Counted from the stretch's first letter, positions 34,164 through 43,632 are shown. The stretch is DNA of 58,473 nucleotides from Halorubrum saccharovorum DSM 1137 (GCF_000337915.1 NZ_AOJE01000010.1:34740-93212); one strand, 5' to 3'. Numbers and translations: made by a program. Notes: generated by a model not told the origin, from the letters alone.

Positions 34164-34994
34164 ATGTTTCCGGGAGCGACGGCGGACCGCGAGGCTGCTT
34201 CGTACGTGGTCGTCGGCGCTCCCTTAGACGCCACGACCACCTTTCAGCCGGGCACCCGGTTCGGACCGGACCGGGTCCGGCGCTTCGCCGAGACCTACGA
34301 CGACTACGACCGCAGAACGGACAGCGACTTCTCAGCGCTCGGCGTCTGTGACGCCGGCGACGTGCGCCCGTGGGACGACGTGGAGGAGTACCTCGACCAC
34401 CTCGCCGCCGAGCTTCGAAGCGTCACCTACGACGACGCCGTCCCCCTCCTCGTCGGCGGCGAACACACCGTCACGCACGCCGGCGTCGAAGCGGTCGACC
34501 CCGACGTGCTCGTCGTCTGCGACGCTCACCTCGACCTGCGCGACGCCTACGACGGGAACCCGCTGAGCCACGCCTGCGTCACCCGGCGCGCCCTCGACGA
34601 CCTCGGCGTCGACCGCGTCGTGATCGTCGGCGCGCGCACCGGCTCGGAGGAAGAGTGGGACCGCGCAGCCGCCGCCGACGTGACCGTCGTCCCGCCCGAG
34701 GACGCCCGGGCGTGGGTCGACGGGATCGACGCGGCCGCCTTCGAAGGCGAGTCGGTGTACTGCTCGGTCGACATCGACGGGCTCGACCCCGGATTCGCGC
34801 CGGGAACGGGAACGAAAGAGCCGTTCGGGCTCGATCCGCGGGAGGTACGCGACCTCGTCCGCGCGGTCGCGCCCGCCGCGGACGGGTTCGACGTCGTCGA
34901 GGTTAACGACCGCGACGACGGGCAGGCGGCGGCGCTGGCGGGAAAGCTCCTCCGGGAGTTCGCACGGTCGCACGCAGCCGCCCGGGACGACTGA
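34164..34994 (+). CDS. speB: Agmatinase/arginase family ureohydrolase
   Basis: 276 aa. Manganese motifs GGEHTVTHAG, CDAHLDLRDAY and CSVDIDGLDPGFAPGTG are complete. It converts agmatine to putrescine or a related guanidino substrate. Haloarchaea are thought to build the eIF-5A modification from agmatine, so the co-location with eif5a is functional. It is only 9 nt downstream of eif5a and probably co-transcribed. Confidence 0.9.
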   Translation: MFPGATADREAASYVVVGAPLDATTTFQPGTRFGPDRVRRFAETYDDYDRRTDSDFSALGVCDAGDVRPWDDVEEYLDHLAAELRSVTYDDAVPLLVGGEHTVTHAGVEAVDPDVLVVCDAHLDLRDAYDGNPLSHACVTRRALDDLGVDRVVIVGARTGSEEEWDRAAAADVTVVPPEDARAWVDGIDAAAFEGESVYCSVDIDGLDPGFAPGTGTKEPFGLDPREVRDLVRAVAPAADGFDVVEVNDRDDGQAAALAGKLLREFARSHAAARDD

Positions 34995-35027
34995 TCGCGT
35001 CGGCCTGTACGCTGATCGCGTCGGGAT

Positions 35028-35279
35028 TTACGACAGCTCCGAGAGCCGTCGCCGGGCCGCGGTCACCGCTTCTACGGCGTCGATCCACTCGCGGGGATCC
35101 GTACACCAGATGCGGTCGCCCTCGACGCTGACGCAGAACACGGACTCGCTGGAAGGCGCGAGAGTGACTCGGTCGACGTCGGGGCGGTCGCCGAGGTAGG
35201 AGTCGATCAGGCGTCGAGCGGTCTCCGCCTCGGACCGGAGGCGACTGCCGGCGGCGTACTCGATGGCGATCTCGGCCAT
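35028..35279 (-). CDS. Small conserved protein, possibly Rdx/SelW-like
   Basis: 83 aa. EIAIEYAAGSRLRSEAETAR, VTLAPSSESVFCVSVEGDRI and WCTDPREWIDAVEAVTAARR suggest a small alpha/beta fold with a late Trp-Cys, loosely like Rdx/SelW-family proteins but without their CxxC near the N-terminus. Function is unknown. It is convergent with speB (33-nt gap). Confidence 0.55.
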   Translation of the reverse strand: MAEIAIEYAAGSRLRSEAETARRLIDSYLGDRPDVDRVTLAPSSESVFCVSVEGDRIWCTDPREWIDAVEAVTAARRRLSELS

Positions 35280-35389
35280 ACCTCCGCGTACATCCTACAT
35301 GATTAATAAACACGCTCTTCTGGCAGCGCTTGCGATGTTCTCGGGGAGACGCCGGACGGGTGCCGGTCGACACCCGTCGGGAGCCGCCC

Positions 35390-37018
35390 TCACCGCCCGT
35401 CGTACACCACGTCGCCGTCGACGACCGTCATCGACACCTCGATCTCCCGGATCGCCGCCGACTCCTCCCACGGCGAGGCGTCGAGGACGGCGAAGTCGGC
35501 GCGCTTGCCGGGCTCGACCGTGCCGAGCCGGTCCTCGTCGAAGCCCGCGTACGCCGCGCCCCGGGTGTACGCGCGCAGGGCCTCGGTCACCGTGAGCCGC
35601 TGCGCCTCGACGGGGGCGTTGACGGCGTGGTGCACGCCGAGTAAGGGGTCCATGGGCATCCCGTCGGAGCCGAACGCGAGGCGGACGCCCGCGTCGAGCA
35701 TGTCGCGGTAGCGGTTCGTCGCGGCGGTGCGCTCCGGTCCGAGCCGCGCCTCGTAGAGCCCGCCGTCGCCCGCCCACTTGAGGAAGTTCGGCTGGACGCT
35801 GGCGACGACGCCCGTCTCCGCGAGCCGCTCGATCGCCGCCTCGTCGGCGAGTTCGACGTGTTCGATCCGGTGACGAGCCTCGCCGGGGTCGGCCTCGGAG
35901 GCCTCCTCGTAGGCGTCGAGGACGGCGTCGACCGCCTCGTCGCCGATGGCGTGAGCGGTGAACTGATAGCCCGCCGCGGTCGCGTCCGCGACCGTCGCCG
36001 CCAGCTCGTCCGGGTCGACGACCCACTGACCGGTCTCGTCGGGGGCGTCGGCGTACGGCTCCGAGATCCGCGCGGTCCGCCCGCCGAAGCTCCCGTCGGT
36101 GTACGACTTGATCGCGCCCGTCTCGACCGCGTCGCTCCCGGCGTTCGTGGACAGGCCGACCTCCCGCAGCGCGTCGAGGTGATCGCTCCAGTAGTTGATC
36201 CGAACGCGAGCGGTCAGCTCGCCGGCGGCGTCGAGGTCGCGGTAGACGCGCGGGGCGTGCGAGCCCCGAACCATGTCGTGAAAGCCCGTGACCCCCTTCG
36301 CGGCGCAGTCGTCGAGCGCGGCCGTGACGAGGCTGCGAGTTGCTTCCGCGCCCGGCTCGACCGCCTCGTAGACCGGGTCGATCGCGCTCTCCAAGAGCAC
36401 GCCCGTCGGCTCGCCGGCGGCGTGGGTCGGCACCGTCTCGTCGGGGGCGCTCGCCAGTTCGTCCGCGAACCGGTCGAGGACGACCCCGTTGACCGCTGCG
36501 ACGTGCATGTCCTCGCGGAACGCCGCGACCGGTCGCTCCGTCGAGACGCGGTCGAGGTCCGCGCGGGTCAGGTAGCGGTCCTCGTCCCACGCCGACTCGT
36601 CGTAGCCGTAGCCGAGGACCCAGTCGGTCGCGGGATCGCCGGACTCGTCGTCGGACGCCTCCGAGTCCCGGTTCTCGACCTCCGCCGCCTCCGAGTCCCG
36701 GTCTTCCACCTCCGCCGCCCGCTCAGCGAGCAGATCGATCGCCTCGTCCGGCGAGTCGGCGACGGAGAGGTCGGCGTGGACGAGGTAGCGTCCGACCGTC
36801 GTCAGGTGGGTGTGCGCGTCGATGAACCCGGGGAGGAGCACGCGCCCGTCGAGGTCGATCACCTCGGTGTCGACCCCTTCGAGGAACCGCACCTCGTGGC
36901 TCCGGCCGAGGCGAGCGATTTCGCCGTCCCGGACGGCGACGGCCTCGTGGGTCAGATCGGGGGCCGCGAGCGTGTGTACCTCTCCGTTTACGAACAGTCG
37001 GTCCGCGGCGTCGGTCAT
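35390..37018 (-). CDS. YtcJ-like metal-dependent amidohydrolase
   Basis: 542 aa from ATG 37018. LLPGFIDAHTHLTTVGRYLV has the metal-binding His-x-His, FTAHAIGDEAVDAVLDAYE and RHRIEHVELADEAAIERLAE give further ligands, and FGSDGMPMDPLLGVHHAVNA contains the catalytic Asp. These are the marks of amidohydrolase family 3. The substrate is unknown. Around residues 100-120 a 30-bp unit is duplicated in frame (36657-36716), encoding a Glu/Asp/Ser linker. Confidence 0.88.
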   Translation of the reverse strand: MTDAADRLFVNGEVHTLAAPDLTHEAVAVRDGEIARLGRSHEVRFLEGVDTEVIDLDGRVLLPGFIDAHTHLTTVGRYLVHADLSVADSPDEAIDLLAERAAEVEDRDSEAAEVENRDSEASDDESGDPATDWVLGYGYDESAWDEDRYLTRADLDRVSTERPVAAFREDMHVAAVNGVVLDRFADELASAPDETVPTHAAGEPTGVLLESAIDPVYEAVEPGAEATRSLVTAALDDCAAKGVTGFHDMVRGSHAPRVYRDLDAAGELTARVRINYWSDHLDALREVGLSTNAGSDAVETGAIKSYTDGSFGGRTARISEPYADAPDETGQWVVDPDELAATVADATAAGYQFTAHAIGDEAVDAVLDAYEEASEADPGEARHRIEHVELADEAAIERLAETGVVASVQPNFLKWAGDGGLYEARLGPERTAATNRYRDMLDAGVRLAFGSDGMPMDPLLGVHHAVNAPVEAQRLTVTEALRAYTRGAAYAGFDEDRLGTVEPGKRADFAVLDASPWEESAAIREIEVSMTVVDGDVVYDGR

Positions 37019-37069
37019 GGGCGAGACCGGGGGTGGGAGCGTGTTAACCGTTCGGGAAACGGCGACCGA

Positions 37070-37075
37070 TTTATT
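37070..37075 (+). promoter_or_regulatory. TATA box of the first usp gene
   Basis: TTTATT ends 25 nt before ATG 37100. Confidence 0.55.
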
Positions 37076-37099
37076 CGGTGACGGGACGAACCCTCGCGT

Positions 37100-37549
37100 A
37101 TGTACGACCGGATACTGCTCCCCACGGACGGCAGCAAGGGCGTCGACCGCGCGATAGACCACGCGATAGACGCCGCCGAACGCTACGGCGCGACCCTCCA
37201 CGTGCTCTACGTCGTCGACAGCGACGTGGTCAACGCCTACTCCGGCGACGAGTTCGTCGACGGCTCTGAGGGCGCCGAAGAGACGCTGGAGGAGCGCGGC
37301 CGCGAGGCGCTCGACGAGGTGGCCTCGCACGCCGCGGACGCCGGCGTCGACACGGAGACCGAGCTGGTGTACGGCGTCCCCCACGAGGCGATCCTCGAGT
37401 ACATCGACGACGCGGACATCGACCTGACCGTGATGGGCTCGAAGACCCGGTCGGGAGACTACCGCCGGATGCTCGGCTCGGTCACCGAGCGCGTCTCGCG
37501 GCAGTCGACCGCGCCCGTGAGCATCGTAAAGACGACGGTCTCTGGGTGA
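37100..37549 (+). CDS. Universal stress protein (UspA family)
   Basis: 149 aa. MYDRILLPTDGSKGVDRAID is the N-terminal Usp strand and loop, LTVMGSKTRSGDYRRMLGSV followed by TERVSRQSTAPVSIVK is the nucleotide-binding end. It resembles ATP-binding Usp proteins though the G-x2-G spacing is altered. It is the first of two usp genes in a row, followed by a phosphate transporter. Confidence 0.9.
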   Translation: MYDRILLPTDGSKGVDRAIDHAIDAAERYGATLHVLYVVDSDVVNAYSGDEFVDGSEGAEETLEERGREALDEVASHAADAGVDTETELVYGVPHEAILEYIDDADIDLTVMGSKTRSGDYRRMLGSVTERVSRQSTAPVSIVKTTVSG

Positions 37550-37614
37550 CGCCGTCACCCCCACGTGTGCCAGACGATCACTATCGACTTGTGTGAGGGG
37601 GTCTACGATCGGGT

Positions 37615-38046
37615 ATGGCGCCATCGCACGTCCTCGTCCCGCTCGACGGATCGCCGCTGGCGGACGACGCACTCACGCAGGCGCTCGAACTCTTCGACTG
37701 TCGGGTGACGGTCCTCAACGTCGTGACGCCGCTCGACGCGGGAATGAGCGAGGGAGGGATTCTCGAATCCGGCGAGGAGCGCCGCCAGGACGCACGTGAC
37801 CGGGCGGCCCGCGTCATCAGTCAGGCGAGGTCACGGGCCACCGAGATCGACCGCGAGATCGAAACGGTGGTGGAGACCGGCGACCCGGCCGAGACCATCC
37901 TCGAATACGTCGACGCCCACGACGTCGACCACGTCGTCATGGGGGGACACGGGGGCGAGCGAGGGAGTATCGCTCGGCGACTGCTCGGAACCGTGGCGAC
38001 GAGCGTCGTCGGCGAGGCACCGGTGACCGTGACCGTCGTTCGCTGA
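37615..38046 (+). CDS. Universal stress protein (UspA family)
   Basis: 143 aa. HVLVPLDGSPLADDALTQAL at the start and VVMGGHGGERGSIARRLLGT near the end give the canonical G-x2-G-x9-G-(S/T) ATP site. It is divergent in sequence from the preceding usp, so it is not a recent duplicate. It is convergent with the PiT transporter (21-nt gap). Confidence 0.9.
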   Translation: MAPSHVLVPLDGSPLADDALTQALELFDCRVTVLNVVTPLDAGMSEGGILESGEERRQDARDRAARVISQARSRATEIDREIETVVETGDPAETILEYVDAHDVDHVVMGGHGGERGSIARRLLGTVATSVVGEAPVTVTVVR

Positions 38047-38067
38047 TTCACCCAGACACGGTCCACT

Positions 38068-39279
38068 TCATCCGCCGAGAACCGCGGCGAAGGCCTTGTA
38101 GAGCCCGAATCCGATCGCGATCGAAGCGACGAGCGTGATGAGCCAGAACGCGAGAGTGACGCCGATTTTCCGACGGGAGACACCGGCCGACCCCCCGGCG
38201 AGTCCGCCGCCGATGACGCCGGAGATGATGATGTTGTTGAACGAGATCGGGATCCCGAGCGCGATGGCCAGCTGCGCGATGATGAACCCGGGAACCAGCG
38301 CGGCGATGGAGCGTCTGACTCCCAACTGCGCGTATTCGCGGGAGGTCGCCTGGAGTAGTTTGGGCGCTCCCATCCAGGCGCCCGCGAGAATACCGGTCGC
38401 GCCGAGCGCGAGCAGGACGATACTGGGGAGCCCGAGTTCGACCCCGTAGAGGTTCTCGAGTGGGCCGGTCGCCAGTCCGACCTGGCTCCCGCCGCTGGAG
38501 AAGGCGACGACGCTCCCGAGGACGATGAGGAACGTCCGGATACCCCCCTCTACCGACGCCTGGGTCCGCCGGCGAATCAGGTAGAACCACGCCGCGGCGG
38601 CCGCCAGCGTCACGAGCACCACCACGGGGTCGACGTCGGCGACGGTCGGCGTCTCGACCCGTCGCGCGAGGAACCCCGCGACGGAGCTCTGGCTCGCGTC
38701 GGGCGGCGAGGGGATGACGCCCAGTCGCACGTTGGCGATGATGCCGCCGACGACCGCCGCGAGCAGCGGGACGCCGACCGTCTCCGGGATGTCGTCGCGC
38801 CGGAGGATCGTGGCGGTGAGATAGGCGAGCCCACCCGAAACGGGGGGAACGAGCGCCCAGAACAGCGCGATGCGGCGGTAGGTGTCGATGGCGGGGTCGC
38901 CGCCGAGCGAGAGCCCGACGCCGACCATCGCTCCGGTCGTCGCGAACGCCGCCGGGACCGGGTAGCCGCTGTAGACGCCGAAGGCCATGAACCCGGTCGC
39001 GGTCAGCAGCCCCGCCGTCGCCGCCAGCGACGTTATCTGGACGCCGTCGATGAGCCCCGCCCCGACCGTCTCGGAGATCGCTCCGCCCTGCGTGAGCGCA
39101 CCGAGCGCGGCGAGGATACCGATGAGGAAGGCCGCCCGCATCGTCGAGATGGCGTTGGCGCCGATCGCGGGGGCGAAGGGCGGCGAGTTGCTGTTGGCGC
39201 CGAGCGCCCACGCCGTGGCGAGGCTGGTGAGCGTCGCCAGCGCGACGAGCACCCAGAAGACAGATCCCGCCACGCTCAC
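38068..39279 (-). CDS. pit: PiT-family inorganic phosphate transporter
   Basis: 403 aa with about ten membrane segments. The duplicated PiT signature is visible as WALGANSNSPPFAPAIGANA near the N-terminus and SFNNIIISGVIGGGLAGGSA near the C-terminus. PiT proteins import phosphate (or metal-phosphate) with H+ or Na+. The two usp genes next to it may form a phosphate-stress group, which is inference. Confidence 0.9.
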   Translation of the reverse strand: MSVAGSVFWVLVALATLTSLATAWALGANSNSPPFAPAIGANAISTMRAAFLIGILAALGALTQGGAISETVGAGLIDGVQITSLAATAGLLTATGFMAFGVYSGYPVPAAFATTGAMVGVGLSLGGDPAIDTYRRIALFWALVPPVSGGLAYLTATILRRDDIPETVGVPLLAAVVGGIIANVRLGVIPSPPDASQSSVAGFLARRVETPTVADVDPVVVLVTLAAAAAWFYLIRRRTQASVEGGIRTFLIVLGSVVAFSSGGSQVGLATGPLENLYGVELGLPSIVLLALGATGILAGAWMGAPKLLQATSREYAQLGVRRSIAALVPGFIIAQLAIALGIPISFNNIIISGVIGGGLAGGSAGVSRRKIGVTLAFWLITLVASIAIGFGLYKAFAAVLGG

Positions 39280-39401
39280 CGTCCCCCACTGACGGCGGTT
39301 CGAGCCATGTCACCCACTTCGGCGGAGGCCGTGATTAAACGTTCCCCCGCGTGAGTCCACGGCGGCAGTAGCAGGTCGGTGTTCCCGCCGCACGCGACCG
39401 A

Positions 39402-39773
39402 TCAGATCGCGCCGAGCGTCCGGACGAAGGGCACCCCGACCGCGTCGGTGACGCCCGCGAACGGGAGCACCGCCAGCACCAGCACCGCCGACGCCCACGC
39501 GACGAACCCGATGATCCCCGCGTGGACCCACGAGGCCCCGTAGCGCGCCCGGATGACCCAGACCCACGCGAGAAGCGGGAGGAACTCGCCGATCAGCGGG
39601 ACCCACGAGAGGAAGAAGGCGGTGAGCCCCCACACGATCGCGCCGACGAGCGCCGTGAACACGGCGTGGCCGTAGTCGCGCGTGCCGGTCACGACCGCCG
39701 CGGCGATGAAGATGGCCAGCCCGCCGACGAGCAGGCCGATTGCGAACGTGACGGCCGATCCGATGAGGCTCAT
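39402..39773 (-). CDS. Small membrane protein, four spans
   Basis: 123 aa with four hydrophobic segments: AIGLLVGGLAIFIAAAVV, AVFTALVGAIVWGLTAFFL, LIGEFLPLLAWVWVI and GIIGFVAWASAVLVLAVLPF. It is widespread in haloarchaea and its function is unknown. It stands alone between the pit gene and the esterase gene. Confidence 0.75.
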   Translation of the reverse strand: MSLIGSAVTFAIGLLVGGLAIFIAAAVVTGTRDYGHAVFTALVGAIVWGLTAFFLSWVPLIGEFLPLLAWVWVIRARYGASWVHAGIIGFVAWASAVLVLAVLPFAGVTDAVGVPFVRTLGAI

Positions 39774-39898
39774 GGGCCTCCGTTTCGGGGCGAGCCACTT
39801 GGGGCCGTCGGCGGGGGATCGGAATCGCTCGCCGGCTCTCCCGGCCTCCAGTCCCCTCCCGCCCTACAGCCGCTCCCGCCCTCCAGTCCCCTCCCGCC

Positions 39899-40900
39899 CT
39901 ACAGCCGCTCCCGCACGTCGCCGGCGACCGCCGACAGCGCCGCCTCCGCGTCGTCGACGCGGTCGGCGAGGCTACAGAACCCGTGTGCCATCGCCGGGTA
40001 GTGGCGGTGTTCGACCGGGGTCCCCTCGCTTTCGAACCGCTCCGCGAGTGCGACGCCGTCGTCCCGAAGGGGATCGAACCCGGCGGTGACGACCGTCGCC
40101 GGGGGGAGGTCACCGAGGTCGCCGGCGCGGAGCGGCACGGCGAAGGGGTTATGCGCGTCGACCGGGCTCCGGAGGTACCGGTCGAAGAACCACCGCATGT
40201 TGGCGCGGGTGAGGAGGGGGCCGTCGGCGTTCTCGCGGTACGAGTCGGTCTCGAAGTCGTGGCCCGCGATCGGATAGAGCAGGAACTGGCCGGCGATGTC
40301 GACGGAGTCGACGCCGGGCGACTCGGGTCCGAACTCGCGGGCGTGGAGGGCAGACGCGAGCGCGAGCGTCGCCCCGGCGCTGGTGCCGGAGACGCCGACC
40401 CTGTCGGGGTCTCCGCCGAACGCCGTCGCGTTGCGCGCGACCCACTCGACGGCCGCGGCCGCCTCGTCGACCGCGGCGGGGAAGGGGTGCTCCGGGGCGA
40501 GCCGGTAGTCGACCGAGACGACGACGGCGTCCGCTCGGCTCGCCAACTCGCGGCACGGGCCGTCGATCGAGTCGAGCGTGCCGAGGGTCCACCCGCCGCC
40601 GTGGAAGTGAACGAGGGTGCGGGCGCCGCCGGCGCCGTCGCTCTCGTCACGCGCTCCGCCGCCGGCCGAGGCGTCGAGGGCGGCCTCGGGGCGGTACACA
40701 CGCACCGGCACCTCGCCGTGCGGACCGTCGAACGCGAGGTCTCGCACGTCGGCGACGGGCGGTTCGGGGTTGCCGGAGAACACCTCGTCCTCGACGCGTC
40801 TCGCGGCGTCGACCGAGAGTTCGTGCCACTCCGGGAGCCCGAGCGCCGCGATCTCGTCGACGACGGCGGCGATCTCGGGGTCGAGTTCGTCCGCGCGCAT
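39899..40900 (-). CDS. HSL-family alpha/beta hydrolase (esterase/lipase)
   Basis: 333 aa. LVHFHGGGWTLGTLDSI is the HGGG oxyanion motif, VGVSGTSAGATLALAS the nucleophile Ser elbow, and the C-terminal VEHRHYPAMAHGFCSLADRV supplies the His; the acid lies in ELTAGFDPLRDD-like sequence. These are hormone-sensitive-lipase-type carboxylesterases. Start codons of this gene and rad25 are 49 nt apart and divergent. Confidence 0.9.
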   Translation of the reverse strand: MRADELDPEIAAVVDEIAALGLPEWHELSVDAARRVEDEVFSGNPEPPVADVRDLAFDGPHGEVPVRVYRPEAALDASAGGGARDESDGAGGARTLVHFHGGGWTLGTLDSIDGPCRELASRADAVVVSVDYRLAPEHPFPAAVDEAAAAVEWVARNATAFGGDPDRVGVSGTSAGATLALASALHAREFGPESPGVDSVDIAGQFLLYPIAGHDFETDSYRENADGPLLTRANMRWFFDRYLRSPVDAHNPFAVPLRAGDLGDLPPATVVTAGFDPLRDDGVALAERFESEGTPVEHRHYPAMAHGFCSLADRVDDAEAALSAVAGDVRERL

Positions 40901-40949
40901 GGCGGACGGAGGCGGTGCCCCTTTGTAAGTCGGTCGGCAACGTCCGCCG

Positions 40950-42326
40950 ATGGACGTCCGGCTGACCTACGAGGACGGGACGATCCGGGTCGCCGCCGGC
41001 GGCGCGCCGGAGTCGCTCCCCCCGCTCCCCGGCGTCGAGAGCGATCCGCGGTCGGGGACCGGCCGCGCGCCGGCCCACCGCTACGCCGCGATCCGCCGGG
41101 CCCTTGAGGTCGCCGGGGTGACCGTCGAGGACCACGTGCTGGACGCGAGCGACCGCGCGGGGGCGGACGCGGGACTCGCCGGCGGTCTCTCGACCGACTA
41201 CGACCTCCGGGAGTACCAGCGCGAGGCGCTCGACGCGTGGCGCGACGCCGGCGACCGCGGGGTGCTCGAACTCCCGACCGGGGCCGGCAAGACGGTGATC
41301 GCGATCCGGGCGATGGTCGAGTTGGGCGTGCCGACGCTCGTAGTGGTTCCCACGGTCGACCTCCTCGATCAGTGGCAGCGGGAGCTGGAGGCGGAGTTCG
41401 ACGTTCCGATCGGTCGGTTCGGGGGCGGCGAGCAGCGCCGCGAGGCGATCACGGTGTCGACGTACGACTCGGCGTATCTCAAGGTCGAGGATGTCGGCGA
41501 CGCCTTCGAGTTCGTCGTCTTCGACGAGGTCCACCACCTCGGCGGCGAGGGGTACCGAAACGTGGCGCGACTGCTCGCGGCGCCCGCGCGGCTCGGGCTC
41601 ACGGCCACCTTCGAGCGCCCCGACGGCGCCCACGAGGCGGTCGCGGAGCTGATCGGCGACCGCGTGTACGCCCTCGACGCGGACGACCTGGCCGGCGATC
41701 ACCTCGCGCCCTACGACATCCGCCGGATCGAGGTGGAGCTGACACCCGACGAGCGCGAGCGCTACGACGCGAAGCAAGGCACCTTCGTCGAGTACGTCCG
41801 CGACGCGGGGATCACGTTCACGAGCGGGAGCGACTACCGGGAACTGGTCAAGCGGTCGGGCAACGACCCGGCCGCCCGCGAGGCGCTCCTCGCGAAGCAG
41901 GACGCCCGCGAGATCATGATGAACGCGAGCCGGAAGGTCGATCGGCTCGAAGCGATCCTCGACCGTCACCGCGACGACCGGGTGATCGTCTTCACCGCGC
42001 ACACCGACCTCGTCTACCGGCTCTCCGAGCGGTTCCTGCTGCCGGCGATCACGGCCGAGACGGGCGCGAAGGAGCGCCGCGAGATACTGGAGCGCTTCCG
42101 CGATGGGACCTACGGTCGGGTCGTCGCCGCCAACGTCCTCGACGAGGGTGTCGACGTGCCCGACGCGAACGTCGCGGTCGTGCTCTCCGGGTCGGGCAGC
42201 GAGCGGGAGTTCACCCAGCGGCTCGGGCGGGTGCTCCGACCCAAGGACGACGACGGTCGGGCGACCCTCTACGAGGTCGTCAGCGCGGAGACCGCCGAGG
42301 AGCGGGTCGCGAGCCGCCGGCGTTGA
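40950..42326 (+). CDS. rad25: XPB/Rad25-type DNA helicase
   Basis: 458 aa. An N-terminal damage-recognition-like domain (1-80) precedes helicase motif I VLELPTGAGKTVIAIRAMV, motif II FVVFDEVHHLGGEGY (DEVH), motif III LGLTATFERPDG, motif V VAANVLDEGVDVPDANVAVV and motif VI REFTQRLGRVLRPK. Archaeal XPB is an ATP-dependent 3'-5' helicase that may work with a Bax1 nuclease in excision repair. It is followed by the dispersed structured element copy B. Confidence 0.92.
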   Translation: MDVRLTYEDGTIRVAAGGAPESLPPLPGVESDPRSGTGRAPAHRYAAIRRALEVAGVTVEDHVLDASDRAGADAGLAGGLSTDYDLREYQREALDAWRDAGDRGVLELPTGAGKTVIAIRAMVELGVPTLVVVPTVDLLDQWQRELEAEFDVPIGRFGGGEQRREAITVSTYDSAYLKVEDVGDAFEFVVFDEVHHLGGEGYRNVARLLAAPARLGLTATFERPDGAHEAVAELIGDRVYALDADDLAGDHLAPYDIRRIEVELTPDERERYDAKQGTFVEYVRDAGITFTSGSDYRELVKRSGNDPAAREALLAKQDAREIMMNASRKVDRLEAILDRHRDDRVIVFTAHTDLVYRLSERFLLPAITAETGAKERREILERFRDGTYGRVVAANVLDEGVDVPDANVAVVLSGSGSEREFTQRLGRVLRPKDDDGRATLYEVVSAETAEERVASRRR

Positions 42327-42382
42327 GCGGGACCATCCGAGGGAGGATATTTAATTCAGTCCGAGCGGCCGCGACGATTACG

Positions 42383-42606
42383 TATAAATCGGTACGGTGG
42401 CGCGTGCCGACGAGCGGCCGTAGGCCGCGAGTCGCACGCGCGAGGGAGTCGCTGGCGGCGGCAGCCGCCAGCGACGAGGCTGGGGAGGTGTGAGGCTGCG
42501 GTTGCGTTCCCGCGAGCGATAGCGAGCGGGAGCACGGAAGTCGCAGCGCCGAGCGAAGCGAGGCGACCGTCTTCCGGCGGTGCGGTCGGGTGGGACTCAA
42601 AAGGGC
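42383..42606 (+). repeat. Dispersed structured element, copy B
   Basis: This sits in the 401-base gap between rad25 and udk. In order: TATAAAT (42383-42389), GGTGGCGCGTGCCG, a 6-bp hairpin with a GTA loop (42414-42428), CGCACGCGCG, a 12-bp hairpin with a 4-nt loop (arms 42448-42459 and 42464-42475), CGACGAGGCTGGGGAGG (42472-42488), TGCGGTTGCG, a variable hairpin arm, and GGACTCAAAAGGGC (42593-42606). The blocks match copy A, while stem sequences differ but remain paired. Between 42,607 and 42,727 there is a palindromic CTTATAAG at 42,662 and nothing else clear. Confidence 0.75.
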
Positions 42607-42727
42607 AGCCTCACGGCTGGGGCTTTGGAGGTGGTCACCGCCGATTCGCTGTCAGTAACCACTTATAAGCGAGCACCTGGGCCTTCGGAAGCGTACCCCG
42701 CCGATCCAACGCAACCGTCGAATTCGT

Positions 42728-43423
42728 TCAGTCGCCGTCCATGTCGAGCGAGCGCTTCTCGCCGAGCTCCTCCTCCAAGCTCCCGCGCTCCCAGCTCCGG
42801 ACGGCGTCGCCGTCGACCTCGGCGCGGAGCTTCTCTTCGAGGAGGTTCACCGCGACGCTGTTGGCGCCCTCCGGGATGATCAGGTCGGCGTGTTTCTTCG
42901 AGGGCTCGATGAACTGCTCGTGCATCGGTTTCACCGTCGAGAGGTACTGGTCGATGACGCCCTCCAGGTCGCGGCCGCGGTCGATCACGTCACGGCGGAT
43001 TCGGCGAAGGATCCGCACGTCGGCGTCGGTCTCGACGAACAGCCGGAGGTCCATCATGTCGTTTATCTCCTCGTCGTACAGCGCTAAGATCCCTTCGAGC
43101 ACGATGACGTCGGTGGGATCGACCGTAACGCGCTCCTCCTTCCGGTTGTGGATCTCGAAGTCGTACTGGGGCATCTCGACGGATTGGCCCTCCAGCAGCG
43201 CTTCGAGGTGCTCTCTGAGGAGTTCCCACTCGAACGCCGAGGGGTGATCGTAGTTGACCGACTGGCGCTCTTCGAAGTCGAGGTGCGAGAGGTCCTCGTA
43301 GTAGTTGTCCAGCGGGATGCGGGTGACGCTGTCGCCGAGGTCGCGGGTGACGAGCCGTGAGACGGTCGTCTTCCCCGCGCCGGTCCCCCCCGCGATCCCG
43401 ATCACGAACGAGGGAATGGTCAT
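42728..43423 (-). CDS. udk: Uridine kinase
   Basis: 231 aa. Walker A VIGIAGGTGAGKTTVSRLV, DNYYEDLSHL and PSAFEWELLREHL, and VIVLEGILALYDEEINDMMD are the uridine/cytidine kinase motifs. It phosphorylates uridine to UMP in pyrimidine salvage. It is divergent from the CBS gene; a TTCAAA box lies 25 nt upstream of the ATG. Confidence 0.93.
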   Translation of the reverse strand: MTIPSFVIGIAGGTGAGKTTVSRLVTRDLGDSVTRIPLDNYYEDLSHLDFEERQSVNYDHPSAFEWELLREHLEALLEGQSVEMPQYDFEIHNRKEERVTVDPTDVIVLEGILALYDEEINDMMDLRLFVETDADVRILRRIRRDVIDRGRDLEGVIDQYLSTVKPMHEQFIEPSKKHADLIIPEGANSVAVNLLEEKLRAEVDGDAVRSWERGSLEEELGEKRSLDMDGD

Positions 43424-43602
43424 GCCCCCGACTCGGGCGTCGGAGGGTTTGAAGGCTCCTTTTCGTCGCCGTCCTCGACGCGCTCGCGATCGCTAAAAAC
43501 GTCCCCGTCCCGAGAAGCATACCCGTTCCGCCCCGCCTCACGCGGTTTCCCCGCCGATCGGCAGTCTACGCCCGGAATACGTATAACGATACCGGGGGCA
43601 CC

Positions 43603-43608
43603 TTTTAG
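43603..43608 (+). promoter_or_regulatory. TATA box of the CBS-domain gene
   Basis: TTTTAG ends 25 nt before ATG 43633. Confidence 0.55.
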
Positions 43609-43632
43609 CCGTTCGCTGCGGAACCACGGGTT

